Both the position numbers and the translations under genes were made by a program. Below, piece after piece: positions 57,330 to 64,000 of a stretch of DNA of 64,000 bases (positions within the stretch are counted from its first letter, which is position 1; each line of letters begins with the position of its first letter). The DNA comes from Candidatus Tectimicrobiota bacterium. GTDB lineage: Bacteria > Tectomicrobia > Entotheonellia > Entotheonellales > Entotheonellaceae. Below the pieces are notes generated by a model. That model saw only the letters and a list, made by a program, of their open reading frames with translations. It did not search any database and was not told where the DNA came from. The stretch is taken from NCBI GenBank assembly GCA_026005175.1, contig BPKO01000002.1, positions 32,501 through 96,500 of the forward strand. The letters are read 5' to 3'.

Positions 57330-58385
57330 CTAGGCCGGGGCGGCGATAAGCAGCGCCAGAGCGCGAGAAAGCACGGCGATGGCGCGCAGGTACTCGCGCA
57401 AGTCGAGGTGCTCGTGCGGCGTGTGGTCGAGCGCCGAGTCTCCGGGCCCGTAAGCGACCGCCGGGCACTGCCAGTGGGGAGCCAGGACGTTCATGTCCGA
57501 GGTCCCCGTTTTGACTTTGAAGCGCGGCGTGCCGCCTTGCTCGCGGATGGCCTTGAGAAAGGCGCGCACCAGCGGCGTGCGCTTGTCGGCCCGATAGGCC
57601 ACTTCCTGCCCGTAAAACCGCAGCGCCGCGGCGCCTGCCTGTTGCTGCAGCCACTGCTTGAGCGCCGCGACGTCAAAGCCCAAGGGCACACGCATCCCAA
57701 TGCGCAAGGTGGCGGTTTCGTGCAGGCCGTCGCTCTCGGAGTGCATGGCGCGCAGCGAGGCGTCGAGGGTGTCGAAGGTGCCGCGCTCGCGGTTGTAAGC
57801 CTGGGCGTAGCCCTGCAGGGCATTCCAGAAAGCCACGGCCACTTCTGGAGCCGAGGGTTGCGGGCCGGCGCTGTGGGCCATGGGCTGGCGCAGGGTATAG
57901 TCGAGCAGCAGGCGTCCCTTGTAGCCCAGGGTGATGCTGTCCCACTGGCTCGGCTCGCCGATGATCAGGGCGCAGGGCCGGTAGCGGTCGCGCAGGAAGC
58001 GAGCGCCTTTTGAGGTGGCCGCTTCTTCCTCCACCGCGCCCACCACCACCAGGCGCCAGGCGTGGGGTTTCTCCAGGCGCGACACGGCAGCGACAAAGCA
58101 GGCCAGGGGGCCCTTGGCGTCGACGCTGCCTCGGCCATAGAGAAGATCACCCTCGCGGCGCACCGGGATCTGCCCCGGCACGGTATCGAGGTGGCCGACC
58201 AGGAGAAGGTCGCGCGTGCCGTGGCCCCAGACGCCCACCGCGTTGCCGGCCTCATCGACAAAGGCCTGGTCAAAACCCCGCTGCCGCATGGCCGCCACCA
58301 GGTACTCGCTCGCCGCGCTTTCTTGCTGCGAGGGGCTGTAGATGGCCACCAGCTCCTCGAGCAGGACGATGTCAGGGTGCGTCAT
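57330..58385 (-). CDS. lysK: [LysW]-lysine/ornithine hydrolase LysK
   Basis: This 351-residue M20-type metallohydrolase releases the amino acid from LysW. Metal-binding motifs are LLLVGHLDTVPGQIPVRREG, GRGSVDAKGPLACFVAA and VVGAVEEEAATSKGARFL; the C-terminal part has KVKTGTSDMNVLAPHWQCPA and DHTPHEHLDLREYL. These match LysK/ArgK rather than ArgE or DapE. The start ATG at 58385 overlaps the stop of lysJ (ATGA). It is the last step of the LysW pathway. Confidence 0.9.
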   Translation of the reverse strand: MTHPDIVLLEELVAIYSPSQQESAASEYLVAAMRQRGFDQAFVDEAGNAVGVWGHGTRDLLLVGHLDTVPGQIPVRREGDLLYGRGSVDAKGPLACFVAAVSRLEKPHAWRLVVVGAVEEEAATSKGARFLRDRYRPCALIIGEPSQWDSITLGYKGRLLLDYTLRQPMAHSAGPQPSAPEVAVAFWNALQGYAQAYNRERGTFDTLDASLRAMHSESDGLHETATLRIGMRVPLGFDVAALKQWLQQQAGAAALRFYGQEVAYRADKRTPLVRAFLKAIREQGGTPRFKVKTGTSDMNVLAPHWQCPAVAYGPGDSALDHTPHEHLDLREYLRAIAVLSRALALLIAAPA

Positions 58386-59539
58386 TGCAGCACCTCGGCC
58401 AGGCAAGCCACCACGGTATCGACTTCCTCGCGGGTGATGATCAGCGGCGGCAAGAAGCGCAGCACCGTGGGGCCGGCAGCCAGGACGAGGACGCCGCGCT
58501 CCATGAGGGCGCGAATGTACGGCGCCACTTTTTCGCGCAGCTCCACCCCCAGCATCAACCCCAGACCGCGCACCTCGCGGATCTTGGGCGAGGCGAGGGC
58601 CTGCAGGCGGGCAAGGAAATAAGCCCCTACCTCGGCAGCGCGCTCGGGCAGCCGCTGCTGCTCCATGAGGTCGAGCACCGCCAGGGCAGCGGCACAGGCC
58701 AGGGGATTGCCGCCAAACGTCGAGCTGTGCGTGCCTTTTTGCGGGGCACGCACGCGCGGCCCCAGCGCGATGGCCCCCATGGGGACGCCGCCCGCCATGG
58801 CCTTGGCCATGGTGAGGAGGTCGGGCACCACACCGTAGTGCTCGCAGGCAAAGAACTTGCCGGTGCGGCCAAACCCGGTCTGCACCTCGTCGAGGATCAG
58901 TAGCACGCCGCGCTGCTGGCACAGTGCCTGCACGCCTTGTAAGTAAGCGGGGCTTGCCGGCCGCACCCCGCCTTCCCCTTGCACCACTTCGAGCAGCACC
59001 GCCGCCGTGTCGTCGTCGATGGCGGCTTCCAAGGCATCGAGCCGGTCGTACGGCACGTGACGGAAGCCCTCGGGCAGAGGACGGAAGTGGTCGCGGTACT
59101 GCGGGTCCCAGGTGGCGGCCAGTGCGCCCAGGGTACGGCCGTGGAAGCCGCGCATGGCAGCGATGATGCCGGGTTTGCCGGTGCTCAGGCGGGCAAACTT
59201 GATGGCCCCCTCGACAGCCTCGGTACCGGAGTTGCACAGGAAGATGCGCTCGAGGCCGGGAGGGGTGACGGCGGCCAGACGCGCCAGCAGCCGGGCGCGC
59301 GTGTCGTTGTAAAAGATCTCGGGGCAGGTGATCAGCGTGCGCGCCTGCGCGGCAATCGCCTCGGCCACCGCCGGGTGGGCGTGTCCGACGCTGGCCACCC
59401 CCATGCCAGCAGCGCAGTCAAGGTACTCCTTGCCGTGTTCGTCCCACAAACGCGTACCGGCGCCGCGCACAATGGTGACGCCGCGCTTGTGGTAAACCCC
59501 TGTGGAATAGCGGTCTTCGGTGGCTTGCACCTCGGACAT
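58382..59539 (-). CDS. lysJ: [LysW]-aminoadipate/glutamate semialdehyde aminotransferase LysJ
   Basis: This 385-residue class III PLP aminotransferase has DEHGKEYLDCAAGMGVASVG, CNSGTEAVEGAIKFARLSTG, AMRGFHGRTLGALAATWDP, LILDEVQTGFGRTGKFFACE and the PLP lysine in LLTMAKAMAGGVPMGAI. It is of the ArgD/LysJ type, and its place between lysZ and lysK assigns it to LysW-bound semialdehyde transamination. It lies 20 bases after lysZ. Confidence 0.91.
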   Translation of the reverse strand: MSEVQATEDRYSTGVYHKRGVTIVRGAGTRLWDEHGKEYLDCAAGMGVASVGHAHPAVAEAIAAQARTLITCPEIFYNDTRARLLARLAAVTPPGLERIFLCNSGTEAVEGAIKFARLSTGKPGIIAAMRGFHGRTLGALAATWDPQYRDHFRPLPEGFRHVPYDRLDALEAAIDDDTAAVLLEVVQGEGGVRPASPAYLQGVQALCQQRGVLLILDEVQTGFGRTGKFFACEHYGVVPDLLTMAKAMAGGVPMGAIALGPRVRAPQKGTHSSTFGGNPLACAAALAVLDLMEQQRLPERAAEVGAYFLARLQALASPKIREVRGLGLMLGVELREKVAPYIRALMERGVLVLAAGPTVLRFLPPLIITREEVDTVVACLAEVLQ

Positions 59540-59559
59540 GGCCTTTTCCTCGCTGGCGC

Positions 59560-60363
59560 TCAGTCGATGCGCGTTCCCTGCCCGCTTAGGGCCTGGCGGA
59601 TGGGGTGGGGCAGGCGGGCGTCACCCAGCACCACGCGCTTCACCCCCTGCGCCAGTGCTTCGGCTGCCCCCATGATTTTCTTTTTCATCCGTCCCTGGGC
59701 CAGGGCCAGGGCGGCCTCCAGCTCGGCGCGCGGCACGTGGGGGATGAGCGAACGCTCGTCGTGGACGTTGCGCAGCAGGCCGGGGACGTTAGAGAGAATG
59801 AGCAAGGTATGGGCGCGCAGGGCGCCGGCAAGCACGGCGGCGGCGCGGTCGCCATCGACGTTGATGAGCTCACCGGCATAGCTGATGGCAGGAGGGCACA
59901 GCACCGGCGTGTAGCCGTGGTCGAGCAGCAGCGTAAGCAGCGCGGTGTTGACCCGCTCCACCCGCCCGGTGTAGTCGTCGCGCAGCACTTTGCGCTTGCC
60001 GTTTTCCACCACTTTGATCACCGCCTTGCGCTCGCCTTCAAAAATGCGGCCGTCGGCGCCACACAGCCCCACCGCCTGTACCCCCAGCTGCTGCAAGCGC
60101 TCGACGAAAAGCTTGTTCATTTTTCCCACGTAGGCCATGCAGAAAATTTCCAGCGTCTCGCGGTCGGTGTAGCGGCTCTCCACCCCGGAGAGGGACGTCA
60201 CGAAGCGAGGCGGTTTGCCCAGCGCCGCCGACAGCCAGTTGGTCAAGGCGCTGGCGCCGTGCACGAGCAGCAGGCGCTCGCCTTGGCGCACCAAGTCGCG
60301 CACGTCTTCGCACACGCCGTCGAGGGGGATGCCCTGGCTGCCGCCAACTTTTACGACCAGCAT
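59560..60363 (-). CDS. lysZ: [LysW]-aminoadipate/glutamate kinase LysZ
   Basis: This 267-residue amino-acid kinase reads MLVVKVGGSQGIPLDGVCED, VRQGERLLLVHGASALTNWL, PRFVTSLSGVESRYTDRETL and EIFCMAYVGKMNKLFVERLQ, a very typical LysZ pattern distinct from ArgB, which has KYGG and N-acetylglutamate motifs. The DYTGRVERVN and INVDGDRAAAVLAGAL segments follow. It phosphorylates the side-chain carboxylate of LysW-bound substrate. It lies nine bases after lysY. Confidence 0.93.
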   Translation of the reverse strand: MLVVKVGGSQGIPLDGVCEDVRDLVRQGERLLLVHGASALTNWLSAALGKPPRFVTSLSGVESRYTDRETLEIFCMAYVGKMNKLFVERLQQLGVQAVGLCGADGRIFEGERKAVIKVVENGKRKVLRDDYTGRVERVNTALLTLLLDHGYTPVLCPPAISYAGELINVDGDRAAAVLAGALRAHTLLILSNVPGLLRNVHDERSLIPHVPRAELEAALALAQGRMKKKIMGAAEALAQGVKRVVLGDARLPHPIRQALSGQGTRID

Positions 60364-60372
60364 ACCGTACGC

Positions 60373-61422
60373 TCAGATGGGGTGGAGCCCCGGAAACGTC
60401 AACCCGGTGGTTTCGTCGAGGCCCAGCATGCAGTTCATCGCCTGCACGCCGTTTCCTGCCCCGCCTTTGACCAAGTTGTCAAGGGCGCTGAGGACCACCA
60501 GGCGGTTGCTGTGGCGGTCGAGCTCAAAGCCCACGTCGCAGAGGTTGGTGCCGCTGAGGATCTTGGGTTCGGGGTAGCGGTAAACCCCTTGGCGTTCCTT
60601 GACGAGGCGAATAAAAGGCTCGTCGCGGTAAGCCTGGCGGTAAAGGCCCCAGACGTCCTTTTCGCTAAGGGGCTGGGGCAAAAAGACGTGGGCAGTGACC
60701 AGCACGCCGCGCACCAGCTCCACCGCGGTGGCCGAAAAGTGCACGCGCAAGGGGGTGCCGGCACTGAGCTCCTGCACGATTTCCGCCGTGTGGCGGTGCC
60801 CGGTGGGCTCGAACGAGCGCACCACCCCGTGGCGCTCCGGGTGGTGCGAAGCCAGGCTCGGGGTATTGCCGGCGGCCGAGGACCCCACCTTGGCTTCGAT
60901 AACCAGAGGCTGTTCGGGAGAAAGGAGGCCAGCGCGCGCCAGGGGATACAGCCCGAGAATGGCCGCCGTGGCCAGACAGCCGGCACCGCTTACCAGCGCG
61001 GCGCTGGCAATCGCCTCGCGGTGCAGCTCGGGAATGCCGTAAACGAACGCACCCAGCAGCTCCGGGCAAGCGTGGTCGTGGCCGTACCACGTCTTGTAGA
61101 GCTGCGGGTCGCGCAGGCGAAAGTCGCTGCTTAAGTCGATCAGGCGGGGGCTCAGCGACCGCAACGCGCCCAGCCGCGTCTGCGCCATGCCGTGCGGCAA
61201 GGCCAGAAAAAGCACGTCACAGGGCGCAAGTTCCTCCATGCTGACGAACTTGAGCCGCGTGAGGTGGCGCAGGTTGGGGTGCACGGCGGCCAGGGGTTTG
61301 CCGCGGTAGGTCTCCGAGGTCACCTGCGCCAGCTCCACCGCCGGATGCTGCAGCAGCAGGCGCACCAGCTCGCCGCCGATGTACCCGGAGCCTCCCACCA
61401 CCGCGGCGCGGATACGGCTCAC
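60373..61422 (-). CDS. lysY: [LysW]-aminoadipyl/glutamyl phosphate reductase LysY
   Basis: This 349-residue NADPH-dependent reductase has the nucleotide-binding start [20 protein letters not shown], the catalytic Cys in [20 protein letters not shown], and the substrate motif [20 protein letters not shown] that is typical of LysY; ArgC proteins usually have a different loop there. It overlaps the lysX stop by four bases (ATGA). Confidence 0.92.
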   Translation of the reverse strand: MSRIRAAVVGGSGYIGGELVRLLLQHPAVELAQVTSETYRGKPLAAVHPNLRHLTRLKFVSMEELAPCDVLFLALPHGMAQTRLGALRSLSPRLIDLSSDFRLRDPQLYKTWYGHDHACPELLGAFVYGIPELHREAIASAALVSGAGCLATAAILGLYPLARAGLLSPEQPLVIEAKVGSSAAGNTPSLASHHPERHGVVRSFEPTGHRHTAEIVQELSAGTPLRVHFSATAVELVRGVLVTAHVFLPQPLSEKDVWGLYRQAYRDEPFIRLVKERQGVYRYPEPKILSGTNLCDVGFELDRHSNRLVVLSALDNLVKGGAGNGVQAMNCMLGLDETTGLTFPGLHPI

Positions 61423-62264
61423 GCGGCAGCCTCCTTGAGCACGTAGTCGACGAGCCGCCCCGGGATGTCGACGCCGGTGGGCGCGATGCTGTTGCGAAAC
61501 TCCATGGTGTAGTTCACCTCGTTGACCAGCAAGCCGTCGGGCGACTCGAGCAAGTCAATAGCCAGCGCTCCGCCGCCGACGGCCTGCGCGGCCCGCTGGC
61601 AGAGGGCGTGCAGCTCCGGGGTCACCGGGCAGTTAGAAGCCTTGCCGCCGCGTGCCGTATTGGTGATCCAGTGGTCCGAGGTGCGGTAAATGGCAGCGAC
61701 GGTTTCATCCCCGATCACAAAAGCCCGGATGTCGCGGCCAGGCTTGTCGATGTACTTCTGGATGTAGTAAATCGAGTGGTGGTAAGAGCCCAGGATCTGC
61801 TTGTGCTCGAGCACCGCTTCGGCCGCCTCGCGGTCGTTGATTTTGGCCACCAGGCGGCCCCACGAGCCAATACAGGGCTTGAGGACTACAGGATAGCCCA
61901 GCTGCTCGATGGCCACCAGCGCCGACTCCGGGGTAAAGGCCACCAGGTTTGGGGGAACGGGCACCTGGTGCTGACGCAGGGCCAGCGTGGTCAGGAGCTT
62001 GTCCCCGCAGATGCGGGCCACCTCGGCAGAGTTGACGGTCTTGATGCCCCAGTCGTTGAGGATCTTGAGGGCATAGAGGGCCCGCGAGTGGTTGATGCAG
62101 CGCTCCAGGATGAGGTCATAACGCCGAAAGGGGCCCGCATCGTGCAGGTTAAAGATGACCTCCCGGTCGTCGAGCTTTTCGTAAGCCACGCCCCGCTGCC
62201 GAAGCGCCTGGAAGATGAGCTTTTCTTCAACGCGCACCAGCGAACACAGCACGCCAATCAGCAT
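61419..62264 (-). CDS. lysX: LysW-ligase LysX/ArgX (ATP-grasp)
   Basis: This 281-residue ATP-grasp enzyme joins the amino group of alpha-aminoadipate or glutamate to the C-terminal Glu of LysW. It has the RimK-like ATP-binding segments [40 protein letters not shown] and the metal-binding [20 protein letters not shown]. The last segment contains residues that separate glutamate-using from aminoadipate-using ligases, but I cannot assign the substrate with confidence. lysW is nine bases upstream. Confidence 0.92.
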   Translation of the reverse strand: MLIGVLCSLVRVEEKLIFQALRQRGVAYEKLDDREVIFNLHDAGPFRRYDLILERCINHSRALYALKILNDWGIKTVNSAEVARICGDKLLTTLALRQHQVPVPPNLVAFTPESALVAIEQLGYPVVLKPCIGSWGRLVAKINDREAAEAVLEHKQILGSYHHSIYYIQKYIDKPGRDIRAFVIGDETVAAIYRTSDHWITNTARGGKASNCPVTPELHALCQRAAQAVGGGALAIDLLESPDGLLVNEVNYTMEFRNSIAPTGVDIPGRLVDYVLKEAAA

Positions 62265-62273
62265 ATACCGGTC

Positions 62274-62438
62274 CTACTCGCCCCAGTCTTCTTCTTCTTC
62301 CGGCGCCAGGGCGAGCTCCAGGGGGTCGTCGTTGATCACCTCCAGATCGGCGCCGCAGTCGGTGCAGCTGATGATTTCGCCTTCCTCCAGTTCCTCGTCC
62401 ACCTCGATGATCGCCCCGCATTCTGGACACTCTGCCAT
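62274..62438 (-). CDS. lysW: Amino-group carrier protein LysW
   Basis: This 54-residue acidic carrier has a zinc ribbon (CPECGA and [10 protein letters not shown]) and the diagnostic C-terminal EDWGE whose last Glu receives the substrate amino group. ATG 62438 is clear, though the frame is open upstream. It heads the complete operon lysW-X-Y-Z-J-K. Confidence 0.95.
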   Translation of the reverse strand: MAECPECGAIIEVDEELEEGEIISCTDCGADLEVINDDPLELALAPEEEEDWGE

Positions 62439-62484
62439 CGTGCTCCCTCCTCCGCTAAGCCACGCCACCCATAGTGGCCCTTCA

Positions 62485-62513
62485 ATCCTATGGCAAGCCC
62501 GGGCAAGATGCAA
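62485..62513 (-). promoter_or_regulatory. Putative sigma-70 promoter of the lysW operon
   Basis: TTGCAT (62513-62508) and TAGGAT (62490-62485) on the minus strand are spaced by 17 bases, about 45 bases before lysW. The AGGAGGGAGC stretch just upstream of the ATG is a strong ribosome-binding site. Confidence 0.45.
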
Positions 62514-62533
62514 GCCCCGGGAAGCGGGCACGA

Positions 62534-62562
62534 TTGACACCTGCGGGGGGAAGCGGTAAGCT
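62534..62562 (+). promoter_or_regulatory. Putative sigma-70 promoter for the FAD-linked oxidase
   Basis: TTGACA (62534-62539), 17 bases and TAAGCT (62557-62562) precede the ATG at 62608. It is divergent to the lysW promoter. Confidence 0.45.
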
Positions 62563-62607
62563 TGCGCGGAGTGTGAGGATTAAACGGCCAGCCGTGGGAA
62601 CTTGCCT

Positions 62608-64000
62608 ATGGACGCTCTGGTGCGCGACTTGCAAAAGCACATTGCGGGAGAAGTGCGTTTTGACGCCTTCAGCCGCATGCTTTACAGTACCGATGCCAGC
62701 ATTTATCAAATTGAGCCCCTGGGGGTGGTCATCCCCGCCCACGCCGACGACATCGTGGCCACGGTGCAGGTGGCGGCGGCGCACGGCGTGCCGGTGTTGC
62801 CGCGTGGCGGTGGCACCAGCCTGGCCGGGCAGACGGTGGGGCGGGCAGTGATCATCGATGTCTCGCCGCGGCTCAACCAGGTGCTGGAGCTGAACCCCGA
62901 AGAACAGTGGGCCTGGGTGCAGCCAGGGCTGGTGCAGGACCAGTTCAACGCCTACTTGCGTCCCCACGGCTTTCTCTTTGGCCCCGACACCGCCACCAGC
63001 AACCGTGCCACTCTGGGTGGGATGATCGGCAACAACTCGGCCGGCGCCCGCTCGGTGATTTACGGCAAGACGGTAGACCACGTCTTGGAGCTGCAAGTGG
63101 TGCTTGCCGACGGCAGTACGGCGCGCTTGCAGCCTCTTGACAAGGCACAGCTCGAGCAGAAGCAGCGCGCCGCCGGGCTAGAAGGCCACATTTACCGCGA
63201 GGTGGTGCGCCTCGTCGAAGCCCACCGCGACGAGATCGCCGAGCGCTATCCCCGCCTCATGCGGCGCGTCAGCGGCTACAACCTGGACGAGCTTGTCAAA
63301 GACGGCCCCTTTAATCTGGCCAAGCTGGTGGTGGGCTCTGAAGGCACGCTGGCGGTGGTGACGGCGGCAAAAGTGCGCATCATGCCGCGGCCTCGCGCCA
63401 CCGCGGTGCTCGTGGTGCACTTTGACGACATGATCCGGGCCGTCGAGGCGGCCAACACCATTTTGCCCTTTCACCCGTCGGCCATCGAGCTGGTGGACCA
63501 CCAGATTCTCAACGCGGCGCGTGCGGCACGGGAGTTTGCCGGGCAGCTGCCGTTTTTGCAGGGCGAGCCGGAAGCCATTCTCATCGTCGAGTTTTATGGC
63601 GAGACGGCGGCCGAGGCGGCGGACAAAGTGGCGCAGCTGACCGCCTGCCTGCGCCGCGAGCGCCTGGGCTATGCCTATGCGCCGGCCCTCAGCGCCCAGG
63701 AGCAGGCAGCGGTGTGGAAAATGCGCAAGGCCGGCTTGGGCCTGCTCATGGGAACGCGTGACGAGCGCAAGCCCATCGCCTTTGTCGAGGACACGGCGGT
63801 GGCGCCAGAAAAGCTTCCGGAGTTCCTGCGCCGCTTTCGCGACATCATCGCCGCTTACGAGACGCACGCCGGCTACTACGGCCACGCCAGCGTCGGCTGC
63901 CTGCACATCCGCCCCTGCATCAACCTCAAGAAGCAGGAAGAAATCGACAAAATGTACGCCATGATGCAGGACATCAGCGCCCTGGTGGCGGAGTTCGGCG
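62608..64000 (+). CDS. FAD-linked oxidase (GlcD/D-lactate dehydrogenase-like), partial
   Basis: The frame runs off the window after 464 residues. The FAD-binding PCMH domain has VPVLPRGGGTSLAGQTVGRA, WAWVQPGLVQDQFNAYLRPH, GPDTATSNRATLGGMIGNNS and KLVVGSEGTLAVVTAAKVRI. The C-terminal FAD-oxidase part includes AIELVDHQILNAAR and YYGHASVGCLHIRPCINLKK, the conserved His-rich tail. Such proteins oxidise 2-hydroxy acids (glycolate, D-lactate); longer members carry Fe-S domains at the C-terminus, which cannot be seen here. Confidence 0.9.
   Translation, partial: MDALVRDLQKHIAGEVRFDAFSRMLYSTDASIYQIEPLGVVIPAHADDIVATVQVAAAHGVPVLPRGGGTSLAGQTVGRAVIIDVSPRLNQVLELNPEEQWAWVQPGLVQDQFNAYLRPHGFLFGPDTATSNRATLGGMIGNNSAGARSVIYGKTVDHVLELQVVLADGSTARLQPLDKAQLEQKQRAAGLEGHIYREVVRLVEAHRDEIAERYPRLMRRVSGYNLDELVKDGPFNLAKLVVGSEGTLAVVTAAKVRIMPRPRATAVLVVHFDDMIRAVEAANTILPFHPSAIELVDHQILNAARAAREFAGQLPFLQGEPEAILIVEFYGETAAEAADKVAQLTACLRRERLGYAYAPALSAQEQAAVWKMRKAGLGLLMGTRDERKPIAFVEDTAVAPEKLPEFLRRFRDIIAAYETHAGYYGHASVGCLHIRPCINLKKQEEIDKMYAMMQDISALVAEFG

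Overview
The window is a G+C-rich bacterial chromosome segment (about two-thirds G+C by eye) with genes packed tightly on both strands. I recognise no rRNA, tRNA, CRISPR array, transposase or phage gene. The gene set is that of a free-living, respiring, probably diderm bacterium: secreted HtrA-type protease, c-type cytochrome, HemQ, fadN-fadA-fadE beta-oxidation genes, a CoxD/CoxE-like pair, DapL, and a complete LysW amino-group-carrier operon. CbpM, DUF4416, a YidD-like secreted protein and the stress-gene layout recall Deltaproteobacteria-like or Tectomicrobia/Rokubacteria-like lineages. That placement is inference; no marker gene here settles it.

Layout: 1-5.5 kb carries the end of a MoxR-type ATPase, a CoxE-like VWA protein, DUF4416, and a compact SRPBCC / ketosynthase / methyltransferase / FAD-reductase set that looks like a small polyketide or lipid pathway. 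5.5-15.8 kb is housekeeping (Trm112-like, YidD-like, a cyclic-nucleotide-binding protein, asnS, an RNA m5C methyltransferase, ROK kinase-zwf, rimO, DUF4301, universal stress protein). 15.9-22 kb is a catabolic-looking set (TPP enzyme, amidohydrolase, LLM flavoprotein, thiolase-like plus DUF35). 22-24 kb is trpB-trpA, followed by a GH15 glucoamylase and an aminopeptidase P. At 28-30 kb a c-type cytochrome flanked by two arrays of 12 Asn-Pro-Cys motifs stands divergent to hemQ. 30.2-30.7 kb is a small lower-G+C DUF4258/DUF2283 pair. 30.7-36.1 kb is a fadN-fadA-fadE operon, followed by an MFS transporter and an unusual RaiA-like/sigma-70-like fusion protein.

The most striking region is 38.8-52.0 kb, all on the minus strand: a sigma-54 enhancer-binding regulator, a thioredoxin-like protein, then a -24/-12 promoter that fits the consensus at every position, preceded by repeated TGCGAC boxes. 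Behind it lie three Hsp20 genes, degP/htrA, dnaK, dnaJ, cbpM, clpB, a rhomboid protease, a membrane ClpP/SppA-like protease and two small Cys proteins. I read this as a sigma-54-controlled proteostasis island. 52-64 kb holds IsdG-like and VOC proteins, tex, dapL, a small basic protein, a DUF84 NTPase, the operon lysW-lysX-lysY-lysZ-lysJ-lysK, and a partial FAD-linked oxidase.

Caution: at least thirteen genes are broken by short indels, mostly one extra base in a G or C run beside GGCC, and about 41.7-43.7 kb of clpB is very badly indel-damaged. These look like sequence or assembly errors, so I annotate the broken genes at full length with the break noted.
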